Shown here: one piece after another, positions 39,001-48,600 of the stretch
Numbering within the stretch: the first letter of the stretch is position 1
How the letters are laid out: every line of letters starts with the position of its first letter
Origin: Tubulanus polymorphus
Lineage: Eukaryota > Nemertea > Palaeonemertea > Tubulaniformes > Tubulanidae
DNA: 64,000 bases
Reading direction: 5' to 3'
Assembly (NCBI RefSeq): GCF_964204645.1
Contig: NC_134027.1
Span: forward strand, 27,330,485 to 27,394,484
Made by a program: the position numbers and the translations under genes
Notes under the pieces: model-generated
What the model was told of the DNA's origin: nothing
What the model saw: the letters and a program-made list of their open reading frames with translations, nothing else
Databases searched by the model: none

Positions 39001-42000
39001 TGCAGGCTATTATTGCCATGCCAGAAACACAGTGTGGATGTTATCGCACGGGGTGACTCTCCGAGTATGCCATCTCGTTCGATACCACTAATACAATGTG
39101 TTATTTAAGTTCAAGTATATATGAACTAAAGAAAGATTTCAATATCACAATCTCTAGAAATCCTGCCCTAAATAGACACGTTATATTTAACAAGATCTAA
39201 ATTGATTTGAATTTTATATGTAACTGTACCTTATTTTTCAATGAAGGTTTTTGCAACGTTTTTTTTTTCTTACAAAAACCAATCGTCGACCGAAACTCAA
39301 GCATTCTTCAATGAATCTAAATCAGTCTCAAAAAATGATGATATTTTCTAGAGATAGACGTATGAATTAGCGATTGATTGTGATTAGAACTTCGTTCAAT
39401 GACCCGGTGATCGATCTGACCAATCATAATTACCGTTGAGATCGAGGTCGTCTGCCCTGTGAGGTCACGTCAGGTATAACAGCTCTGAAAGCGCTCTACG
39501 TCACAGAGACAGACAGTCAGTCAGTATACATGCCCAGTACGATTGTCAATTACTATAAAACTTAATATATTTCAAGCACAAAAAACCGCCAACAATTTCT
39601 ATCCGTTAGAGCTAACATAGCTTGAGGCAACGACGGGGACTCCGGATGGATTTTATCTTTCGGGCCAAAACTCCTCAGGGAAACCTCGTCAGTGTCCCTC
39701 TGGGGTTTCCTCTGTTCGTGTATGATTCATGTATAATTACTCGAAGGGAGTTCACTCAGACTATCATCACGTGTGCGTTCACTGCGAGTCAGGAAGCTTC
39801 TATATCCGACTTCTAAACTCATTCCTCTCTCTCTCTCTCTCTCTCTGTTTCTTGAAAAAATTCTTACAAACATCTAACCGACATAAAAAAACGTCGTTAA
39901 TTGATTTTATTGCGAACATTAGCCTGAGTTAATCTTTGGAAAAGGGAGAAATTTCATCATTAAAAATATTCATTTTTCTAAATTGAATTATTTGAATATT
40001 GTTTGCGCAAAAACATTTCTTTAAAATTGCTTTAAGCGTCCAGTGAAGTAAAACATATAACTGCACACACAGAAAGGAGATAAATCCACACGAGATCCGT
40101 AGAAATTAAAATACAGAGAATTTAAGTTTGGAGTCAAAATTAGTTCATCTCTTATCTTTAAACTGTAGAGTCAAATTCAACCGAAAATATGTGGAACCGG
40201 ATGTTTTTATTTCTATTTTTCTAGCTAATTAAAAATGGCATATCGATTTTTAGCGGAACCCATCGGCCGTCGTTTCTATTTTCTAGTTATGACGAATTTA
40301 AAATGGCCGCGGTTTTAATGAGAGATGCAAGGATGCGATTGTCGAGTAGTTGAGAAAGTTGAAGGAAGTTTTACTGAAGAAGTGATAAACCTAACTTTAC
40401 GTATTAACCACTCGCGTTACCTCATAAGATGTGAGCCTCATTACACGCGCCACTAGGGACACCAGTAAATCCTCAATAAGCAGCTGACAAAAATGGCTAA
40501 GATTGTCCAGTTACCCGGTACCACTCCGAGAGGCACATTACAAATCCCTAACCGTCCGTCTGAGACAGAGAGTGGTTATATTCGAGATTTGTGGTCGTAA
40601 TAAACGACTGACTAACTGTATGACTGACTGACTGTGAATCTCCTGTTTCAAAGATTCCACAAATTATCAGATAACATATCATTAACTCGAAAACTAGCTC
40701 AGTGAAAGACCCTTACTGAACCTTTCCCATCGTTACAGATCAGACCCCCAGCCCATCTCCCTGTCTCACAGACAGCACCCCTTCCCAGTAGCCCATGTCC
40801 CAGTCTCACAGACAGCACCCCCTCCCAGTAGCCCCCCCCCCCTCCCCCAGTCTCACAGACAGCACGTGCACCCCTCCCCCAACCACGCCCTTCAAACCTT
40901 ACCTTCACCACATATGTAGTTCCTGTGGTCCATGAACTCCAGTAAACTTGTAAAACTAGAATTACACATCTCGCATCGATAATCGTCTTCTTCGTCGTCA
41001 CCAGGGGGCGCTCCGGCATCCGTTTCTGATCTATCTTCATTTTCATCGTCATTTTCATCAACATCAATATTGTGCTCCTCAGTAGCAGCGATAGTTTCGC
41101 CGCATTCATCAGCACTTTCATCATCTTCTACAAATTCAATGTTTTATAGCATTATCGTTTAGTTTTATTTAATCATTGTTAGTTCTTTGTGGAAGTTTCG
41201 AGTCGGAAAACAAATTTAGAATTGAGAATAAAATTGATCCATTAAATGATCATTTAATTTTTAGAAAAATACCCCACAATGAAAAACTAATACAGTAGTT
41301 TTAACTTTCGACTCAATTGCTATGAGTAACCTTTGAAATTGAAATATTTCCTTTATACCAGGGAGTGACTCCCTATCACCTCCCTGTTTATACCAATTGA
41401 GTCGAAATGTCAGAAGCTCTTCTCGATATTGTGGGTTTTTCCGTCAATTGAAATTATAGGCTGTTACTTGTCTAATGGAAACGAATAATTCCTCGTTACA
41501 AAAGTTACCATCAAAACTCTGAATAGTTGAATTTCTGAAACACGAGTTTGAGATTAAAGAAAATAATTTTCAACAATCCATTTAGATCACAACATTGAAT
41601 GAAAAGGTCAAAATCCGTCATTAGTTTTTTTACTTCGTTATTGTGTTATTTTTCTTTTCAACCAACAGTCAGTCACTAATCTATAACTAATGAAATATGT
41701 CTAGTTGACTACGTGGAGACCACGCTCACTGAATACACACTTAAATACGCATTAAAATTGTTTCTGCAATTTCAGAATCAGACCTAACGAAAAATGTTTA
41801 TTTGCGATAGTAGTTTATGAAGTGATAAAGAGAGATAATAAATATCAGTGACGACCGGACGATGATTCTATGTCTCCTGATTTCAATAGATGATAGCTAG
41901 TTATATATACATGTAAATAGATTAGTATTGTTGGTTTATAGTTATGGTTTATGAATAGCGATGGCGGCGGCGGCTTCCAGACGACTACTCCTTTAAATAC

Positions 42001-45000
42001 CAGCAGATAAAAACAGTATCAACTTCATCTCTGTCCGTCTTTGATTGTTCTACCAAAACTTACATACATAATAACACCATATTCTACTCATAATCTCATT
42101 CCCTCAAGTCTCATCTAGGACCAATGGCAAACTACAAAACGAGCTCAAGGGAAATACAGATGAAATGAGTGCAACTGCGCACCAGCTTCCTCCTCATACA
42201 GGTTTATACTGTTCAAACTGTGATAGAGGAACTAAACAGGGTGTAACCAAATATATTCACTCGTAAAAACATAACCCGAATTCTCATTGTGGACCCGGTT
42301 TTCGCAGTCCAACAGGGTTAAAATTTCAATAAGTAATATTTGAAAATGATCTGGTCTTAAGTTGTTAGATTGGTTATAGAACCGAATGAGCTTAGCCTGG
42401 TCTTAAGTTGTTAGATTGGTTATAGAACCGAATGAGCTTAGCCTGGTCTTAAGTTGTTAAATTGGTTATAGAACCAAAATTAGCTTAGACTGGTATAACC
42501 AAAGTTAAGTTAAATTGGCTAATTAACCAAAATAAGCTTAAACTGGTACAACCAAAATATCTTGAACTGGTCTTAGATTGAAAGGTTGGTTACAGAACCA
42601 AGCCTGTGGCGTGAAGTGCTAGGGGTCCCTGATTACAAGACGATGGAAGTGACTCAGAGATTGCGTTTTGAGTAATTTTATAGAATATTCTACAAGTCAA
42701 CAGGTGGTCTATTATGATAGAAACGACCACTGTAGTCCGGGGTAACCGGCCAGCGCAGGCGACAGGGTTCCTTCTCTACACTGAAATTATCTTCAATTTT
42801 CACCACGCATTGAAACTGTTTGACATTTGGTGAAAATTGCGAATAATAATCAACTCAAATAATTACAGCACAAGACACATCTCAAACTTAACAGTTCGAA
42901 TTCACTTACCGCAGTAAGTTTTGATGGACAGCACACGCGGGTATAATTATTAAAACCCCCCACACACATATTTCACACCAATTACAAACACGAAACCAAA
43001 CCACAATTTAAACCAAATCGTGAATTTCGTTTATTCAATTTTCAGAATCGGATAAATAATAGTCGAAACTATATTAAGAATACTAGCAAGAGTACAAAGA
43101 GGGGAATCTTTTAAAATCAGAATCCTTCGACGAAATTAATTGAGGACAAAATAAAAACGGAATTTGATTTTTTTGTATATAGTTTGATCGGGTTATTTTC
43201 CAGGTTAAGGTTTCGCGGTAAACATAACGTCGATTCAGTTGTTCAAACTATTGAAGAGCATCGTTCATGCGAACTCGATTGCTGCTTGAAATTTGTGTCT
43301 AACTCAATGATAGTAGAATATGGTACGCAGACCGGGGGATAGGGGAAAAAGTTTCGCAGAGTGAGCACTTGAATTTATGAACGTTTGATTGTTGAACTGC
43401 CGAATAATCGGAGAACAATAAACTGAATGAGGTGACATCAAGTGATTTTTGCCTAAAGCTGATGAACCTTCAAGCATCTTTAAACGCCAAGAAGACAACA
43501 TAAGCATGCTTGACCTAATATTCTATATGGAGAATGGACTCCCGCTATCTCACTCCCTCGCTCCCTCTCAGGGTGCGTTTGAATTTAAATAGATATCTTT
43601 AAAATCGTCTGCCCCATACCGTATTTTTACCGGTATGATAATGTCAAAATAAGAAAAATCGAGAGAAATATTTGCTAGAATTCAGTAAACTCTTCCTCTC
43701 AACTCTCACATTTCACTTATTTGAGAATCAGGGAATTTGAAGTTTTTCAGTAGTAAAATGCACCCGGACTCGAGGAGTAGTGAGTCGAGGAGCAGTGAGT
43801 CGAGGAGTAGTGAGTCGAGTTGAGTCGAGTTGAGTCGAGTTGAGTCGAGTTGACCGGTATCGAGTAAGGATGAGTTGACTAGATAATTAATGTATTTAAC
43901 ATCCGAACCGATGGTCAAATACGTAGTTATTCGTTGAGAAAAAAACTTTCATTTTGAAAGAGGTCCTAGTTATCATTATCGTTATTATCGTCCAACAGGT
44001 TCGAATCCCAACAAAGCAGTACTTCAATCTTCATTTCGAATGTGCATGTTGTTGTGGCGGTGCAGAAAACCCGTTATCGCTGCTTTGCGGTTATATTCAT
44101 TATCATTATTTCGGATATCGGAACGTTAAAATCGATTTTCAAAAATCGATTCGGTTTTTCACTTAAAACCATTATCTCAAGGAAGACCGAAAAATTCGGA
44201 TTCTAAAAGGAATTTCAACGTGTCGATATTCTAACTTTTCGGCTTCGTGATTGTGGGACTTATATTTAACTATTTTTTCGCGTTTCGAGTTCCACCTCTT
44301 CGTCGATTTAAACAAGAGAAGATTTGAATCCGATGAATTATTCTTACCGGTAGAAACGTGAAGTACTGATGATTTTTCCTCTCCGTCGACATCGACCAGA
44401 ATAATCGTCTCGTCTTCACAAATACTGCCTTCATCATCAGTTTCACCTGTAACACATTGAACATCATATATTTCATCAAGAGGCGTCGCTAAGAGTGTGA
44501 AAAACCACAATGAAAACATTCCTTGATTTCCTGAACTCAGAACCATAAACCATCATGGGACAATGATACTTATTAGTAACATTAAACGTGGACAGAAAAA
44601 AAAATAATACGGAGCTGAGAAAATTCTGCAAAAGAGGTTTTGCTGATAGTTGATGTGCAGAGTCTGTTAAATTTATTTCTGGGTTTAAAAACAAACTATG
44701 ATTTCAAAACCAGGACCCAGTTCCACAGTTCTGGGCCTAGTTCCACATTTCTGGGCCCAGTTCCACATAAGGTCCGCAATTCTTTGTTTAGATATGGCTC
44801 TGGAGATATTGGAAATGAATCAATACTGACGCTTACATCAAAACTTAACCGATTGTTGTGTAATTGAATCCAGAAGAATTAAAGATAGCAATGAAAGATT
44901 CCGGCAGTGACACTAATCTCATGTCAGTTGAAGGAAGCTGATCTTCTGTATTTGAGGAATCTAAATAAAGTTCAGTTTTGAATATGATTCAAAGGTAGAA

Positions 45001-48000
45001 GCAGCAAACATTTAGTTCGTTCCGATGTGCGACAATAGGGGGAGTTATAAGTTTTTAGTAACACATCACAATGCTGTGTGTCCCTATGATCAGTGGTCCA
45101 TTGCTACATCATAATGCATGCGTCCCTCGGGTATAAACAGCCATTAGGCCACAACTTCCCCTAGACAAACCTATTTGCAGTACAGATATACGAGCCCTAT
45201 GAGATTTCTGTGTAGCCACCTGGGAAATGCTATAAATTGGCCTTCTTCTCATTAGAATTTCTCTATTTCACTAGTCTATGTTCCCAGTGGGATCTATGTA
45301 ATGGCTATTGGCTCTACATCCATATATGGGCTTCGTGTTCACGGCTAAAGTGGACCCGCCGCACCGTTATGCAAATTATCATTTTTTTATTTTCATACAT
45401 GTAATATTTTTTTGATATTTTTTTGTATATAACTGTTATTGCAATAAACTATCGCAGTCTCAGTCGCAGTTATGGCCCAGTTCTCGGACTATTGTGACCG
45501 CTACTCGAATGGAAAAAGCCGAATTGGAAAACGTCGAAGCGTATGAATTTTCACTATCTCTCTATAAAACATCGAATCAAAGAAGTTTTCAATCTTACGC
45601 TCGTCGTTTCGCTAATGGGTGAATCGAATTTTCGAATACCGACGTTTGTTTGATTCGAAAAAAGCGAAATCATTTTCTGACTTCTTCACGTGTTACATTC
45701 TCCGATCACGCGATGCCGTCACTCCCAGTTTACCTGAGATTTACCCGTACTGGGGCCGATCCAGAGGCCAATTTTGAAGAACTGGGTCATATCCCAAAAG
45801 GGAACTTCGTTGTCCAAAAGGCAATATCATAGGTGCACTACTACTGCACTGAAATGTACCAATTTTGAATAGTTGACAAAAGGGCCATTCAAAAAATTGT
45901 TGATGGACTTTTTCAAGTCTCACTTGTCCCTGCTATATCGAATAATAACATCATCATTCTGAGCCCACTTTCACGACTATAGCCGAGGTAGGTAAGGGTG
46001 ATTATATATATGAGTCAAGTTTTACAAACAGATTGCAACCGAGCGCGCATTTAGTCCCCCTGATTTTCTACTATACTTTTACTCGCGAACGAAAACAACG
46101 AGACCGCCGCACAGAGTGGTCTAATCCTGCCCGAGAACTCTCTATCCATAGGGGTTTAAAACAAAGAAGAAAGCTTTTCAACGAATCCCAACAGGACACC
46201 GAGGTTTCTCATACACCTCGCCGGTATATCTATCCCTATTAACGTCACGCTGGGAGAGCCCCTGCCATTTTCTGTGTATTATTAACCCAGCTATCCACTC
46301 GATGGGAGGTGGCTTTCAATTAGAATTCAACATATGAATAGGGGATAAATCGGTGAAAACATGTCCTCAACTCTTTAGCCTCGAGCAGTGAATTTGTAGA
46401 AAGCCTGTTATTACAATACCGAGATAGATTAGTTTCCTTTTGACTCTTCAATTGCTACAAAACCGGTATCACAATCGTCTGCTACAATGACACGTTTTTT
46501 CTATCGCGCTCGATTATCTTTCATTCAGTTTCCTAGTAGTTAATTTTCGTACGACAGCCCGTACAATGTTGTGACATGTTTATTGAGACAGTTTGAAAAC
46601 CGGGACCACAAATATTACTGATCATTTTATAACGGTACTTGAGAGGTTTTTGTAAGACTGTCAACTTAAAGTTCTGATTGCCGATTAAATAACAAGACAC
46701 TTCACATGTAGTGGGACCGCCTACGGGCAGAAACACTTTACTCAATAATTCTAATCTATTCCACTCAAATACACACAAATACTCATAAATACTATTTTAC
46801 ATAATCTCAGATATTTCTTTTAGAATATTTCACGTCTTTTTTAAAACTTCTGGGGCCGGTTTTACGGTGTGAGCTGGGATCATTTGAAACCAGTATAAAA
46901 CCAGTCTTAACCATTCTAAACCATTCTTTAAGATTTAAGACATCCTTGGACTGAATTAATGACTGTTAAACTAAGCCTCGTAGTGTTTGTCTTGTTATTT
47001 GTTAATGATTTCAATTTTTTTCTTGTTACTAAAATATTCCAGTGAGAACTATATGTTTATGTTCTCTATGAGTGTCTATAGTTAGCAGCGCCTGTGAATC
47101 GCATTAGATTCAATGAAATAAATTCGTAATAATCAAACGGTGAAAAAACAGTAGGAAACACGAGTTTAACAAAAAATAACAGATGCTCAGAGTTGAGGCG
47201 GGTGTGTCAAACCCTCCAGGGAAATTAACGCTTCAATAAACTCAACTTATTAGCACTCAGGGGGCTCGAAACTCTGACCCCTGGGGTCGGCATAATGCGC
47301 CCTTACTGAGCTGAGCAAAAAGTACTATACAAATTTGAATTGGTACTTTTGCTGGTCGCCTTCAAACTGTTGGTAAATAGTACAATACTCGAGATTCGAG
47401 GCGCATTCATCTGATTCAATGCGAAATTGTTTTGAATATCGCGGAATTGCCGGGAATAAAATGCTTTTGAAAAAATATCAGCTCAGAAATTGGTATCAAT
47501 TGGCTTGCTTAAGTGTGCGGCCGCACTTCTATTAATCTCTTCATCTAAAACCGTGTTGATAAAATACGTTGTTGATTTCTATCGCACTTAACTCCGAATC
47601 AAAGTCAGGAAAAGATTATATGAAACATTGTAAGAAAAAAAACACTAATAGAATTTCACGTCAGAAGTTTATCTAGAATTGATGATTATTTGTAGTCCGG
47701 GTTTAATGAAATATGATCAGACTGTTCGGACTTAGATTTACAAATCAAACATTCAAACTTTCTGTAATAAATCGTATCTGAGACAATGTTTGCTTCACAG
47801 AGAAAATCATCAGTTTCCCCCACAGAATCAAATACAACCATTGAATAATCAGTAATTCAGTATTCCACATTTGATTTCATGATTTGATTTCCAGTTAAAA
47901 AAAACATTAAGCGAAATTCAACGAACAAATGAAAAATGTGATATACACACATATAGTGAATCTGATAAATAAAATCTCAAATAAACGAATTATTGAAATC

Positions 48001-48258
48001 ATATTTTAACTTCTTTTATATATCACTTCATTAATTCAGTCACGAGTCCGAATAAAGATCTCAATTATAAAATATCGTAAAAGATGAGGAATTTTATATC
48101 GAATTTATGAGATATGTCTGGATAAAAATCCAGCGAGAATTCGTGAGTGAAATATTGAAAGAACGATAGTTTAAGTTTATGAATATTTGATAAGGTTTTG
48201 CGTTAATAATTAACTTACGTTTTACAGCTCGTGGTTTTGCTTGTTTTCGTCGCGACAT
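18613..48258 (-). CDS. ZNF423/ZNF521 (OAZ) family multi-zinc-finger transcription factor
   Basis: Ten coding exons join in frame to 1546 residues (human ZNF423/521 about 1300): 48219..48258, 44348..44446, 40903..41127, 28048..28250, 26898..27037, 24588..24795, 20847..24171, 20220..20344, 19100..19223, 18613..18764. It begins [10 protein letters not shown], the conserved NuRD-recruiting motif of ZNF423/521, SALL, FOG and BCL11 proteins. An acidic linker and a degenerate finger follow, then [17 protein letters not shown] and TGDKK, diagnostic of this family. The 3.3-kb exon 7 holds most fingers, including [15 protein letters not shown] and [10 protein letters not shown] ... [18 protein letters not shown]. 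In all about 33 C2H2 fingers plus two CxxC...CxxC modules. In vertebrates the family acts as nuclear BMP-SMAD and EBF/COE partner in neural, adipocyte and blood development. Polyalanine tracts occur near the start of exon 7 and before CDWC. Exon 9 starts at a CAGCAG acceptor, so one Gln may be optional. Orthologous to the ancestor of both vertebrate paralogues, so no single symbol is given. Confidence 0.95.
19224..20219. other. ZNF gene intron 8, no further gene
   Basis: Unique AT-rich DNA without tandem arrays or coding frames with support. An imperfect inverted pair is seen at about 19818-19920 (GTCATATTGGACGTGAAATGGCAGTG and GTGTTTGATGTCCAATATGACGC), resembling a small fold-back element. 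Confidence 0.5.
20465..20815 (-). mobile_element. Short TIR element with ~2.5 core repeats (family A)
   Basis: Two and a half copies of the ~108-bp core (GAAGTGTGGACGATCAGTTT, GTGCTGATAAAATGTC, TTGTAGTTCATTTTC) followed by the terminal CTGAAGGGATGCAGGCTACAGG. Same family as 53160..53990 and 59877..60150. It sits in ZNF intron 7 directly beside the 20847 donor. Confidence 0.75.
24880..25345 (+). mobile_element. Family A element, plus orientation, with CCTGCACCC-rich end
   Basis: 24890..25000 is a GACCCTGCACCC / CCTCAGCCTGCACCC array. 25100..25345 carries core-like sequence (TTTGATCGTCCACAC, CAGACATTT, TTAATTGGAAATGAATTACA, TTTTATTAGCACACTTTCAAAAACTGATCG). In ZNF intron 6. Boundaries are approximate. 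Confidence 0.6.
25346..26897. other. ZNF gene intron 5, 5' flank of exon 6 to exon 5
   Basis: No supported gene. A short CA repeat near 25480, a 15-base C run at about 25879 and a GC-richer block 25920..26210 (possible old repeat) are visible. Short frames in 25926..26199 show no known domain. Confidence 0.5.
27187..27295. repeat. Degenerate GTGATCGTAGTGATT tandem repeat
   Basis: Short 8-12 bp repeats of GTGATCG and GTGATTG in ZNF intron 4. Confidence 0.7.
27831..27945. mobile_element. Fold-back (palindromic) element
   Basis: Left arm ATAGTTTATTTACCGTTTTGACTATATCCCGATAGTTATCTTCAG is matched by the inverted right arm CTGAAGATGACTATTAGGATATAGTCAAAACATTGAATAAACTAT around a ~26-bp centre (each arm shown is about 45 bp with a few mismatches; key blocks are GACTATATCC and CTGAAGATGACTAT). 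In ZNF intron 4, 100 bp from exon 4. Confidence 0.8.
28330..28510. mobile_element. Fold-back element next to ZNF exon 4
   Basis: Arms GTGACGTTTAGAATCGATTC and its near-complement GAATCGAAATGTCAC flank an AAAATGGCTC/GAGCCATTTT pair and a short centre. An outer pair (GAAGAAAAACTG / CAGTTTTTCTTC) extends the palindrome to about 180 bp. It shares the GAAACGTC-like end motif of the other fold-backs. Confidence 0.75.
32829..33003. mobile_element. Fold-back MITE with ~65-bp inverted arms
   Basis: Left arm AAGTAAAACCCACAATATAA, TGAAAAAACTCGATGA, TAATTTGACGT, CAGCCCAATTC; right arm is the inverted GAATTGGGCCGAAACGTC, AAATTCTCACAGAGT, TTTTTTCATTTAATTGTGG, ATTTTTACTT. The centre is about 40 bp. No open frame, so non-autonomous. 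Confidence 0.85.
35990..36252. repeat. 30-bp minisatellite, GC-rich
   Basis: About nine copies of GTGTAGACGGACAGGGCGGC followed by GTGGTCCC, with GATCAGGGCAGC variants alternating. Far more GC-rich than its surroundings. In ZNF intron 3. Confidence 0.9.
38345..38445. repeat. CT-rich polypyrimidine tract
   Basis: CTCTCTCCTCTCTCTCTCTC-type repeat; a GA-rich counterpart lies at 37598..37632 and a short (CT)n at 39823..39846. Confidence 0.85.
40737..40870. repeat. Tandem repeat abutting the ZNF exon-3 donor
   Basis: Three to four copies of a ~40-bp unit CAGTCTCACAGACAGCACCC plus CTTCCCAGTAGCCC, ending 30 bp from the donor of the 40903..41127 exon. Confidence 0.85.
41266..41440. mobile_element. 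Fold-back element, same type as 32829..33003
   Basis: Ends with ACCCCACAATGAAAAAC and the inverted ATTGTGGGTTTTT; inner arms CGACTCAATTG / CAATTGAGTCGAAATGTC. In ZNF intron 2, 140 bp upstream of exon 3. Confidence 0.75.
42345..42600. repeat. Tandem array derived from a GGGGCCGGTT MITE end
   Basis: Four to five ~50-bp units of TGGTCTTAAGTTGTTAGATT plus GGTTATAGAACCGAATGAGCTTAGCC. The unit is the reverse complement of the left half of the MITE at 62133..62224 (GGTTCTATAGCCAATCTAAC, AACTTAAAACCAGTCTTAAG). Confidence 0.8.
43768..43858. repeat. GAGTCGAGTT / GAGGAGTAGT tandem repeat
   Basis: Short 10- and 16-bp units: GAGGAGTAGTGAGTC three times, then GAGTTGAGTC four times. Confidence 0.85.
44447..48218. 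other. ZNF gene intron 1 (3.8 kb)
   Basis: Between the 13-codon first coding exon and exon 2. Contains three CCAGTTCCACA-type dispersed repeat copies at 44705..44770, a degenerate GGGGCCGGTT MITE at 46851..46960, and otherwise unique AT-rich DNA. A short frame starting at 45473 ([14 protein letters not shown]) has no support. Confidence 0.45.
46851..46960 (+). mobile_element. GGGGCCGGTT MITE copy, decayed right end
   Basis: Starts GGGGCCGGTTTTACGG and contains AAACCAGTCTTAACC, AAGATTTAAGA and TTGGACTGAAT, matching the intact copy at 62133..62224. The right inverted repeat is not recognisable. Confidence 0.65.
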
Positions 48259-48600
48259 TGTCACCAGAACTGCAGCAGCACCGGCAGCAGACAGCAGACC
48301 AGTCAGACAGACAGACGGACAGCACGCGTTTATCCACTCTCAAACACGCGAACGACGGTTAATTCTAAATTACATCAATATCAACTTCAAATCGAACTCA
48401 TCGGCGAATTATGTACATAATTCTACAATTTATTGAATATTTTGTAGATTTTGTTTCGATCTGTGAGATATCTGTGTTCAGATCGCGATGACACAGACTC
48501 GAGTGATCACCAGCCAATGATACTACTCACGTCATTCGCTACCATTTTGTGTAAAAACATATTATGCCGATTTCAGCCGGTAGATGGCGAATTAATCGAA
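48259..48600 (-). promoter_or_regulatory. 5' UTR and probable promoter of the ZNF423/521 gene
   Basis: Sequence immediately upstream of the [10 protein letters not shown] start. On the plus strand it shows CAGCAGCAC, CAGCAGACAGCAGACC and CAGACAGACAGACGGACAGC repeats within the presumed 5' UTR. No TATA box was found. The transcription start cannot be placed from sequence alone. Confidence 0.4.

Larger units (their letters stand above)
28511..40902. other. ZNF gene intron 3 (12.4 kb), regulatory candidate space
   Basis: The largest intron of the window. Apart from the repeats listed separately, nothing coding is supported: frames such as 35278..35631 (117 codons) and 36217..36468 lack domains, family likeness or splice logic. 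Low-repeat stretches (about 29.3-32.7, 33.0-35.0 and 36.5-38.2 kb) could hold enhancers, as expected for a developmental regulator. A CpG-richer block at 36.69-37.14 kb stands out from the AT-rich surroundings and might be an alternative promoter. These roles are inference. Confidence 0.45.
41441..44347. other. ZNF gene intron 2, remainder
   Basis: AT-rich DNA with two tandem arrays listed separately (42345..42600 and 43768..43858). No supported coding sequence or RNA gene seen. Confidence 0.45.
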
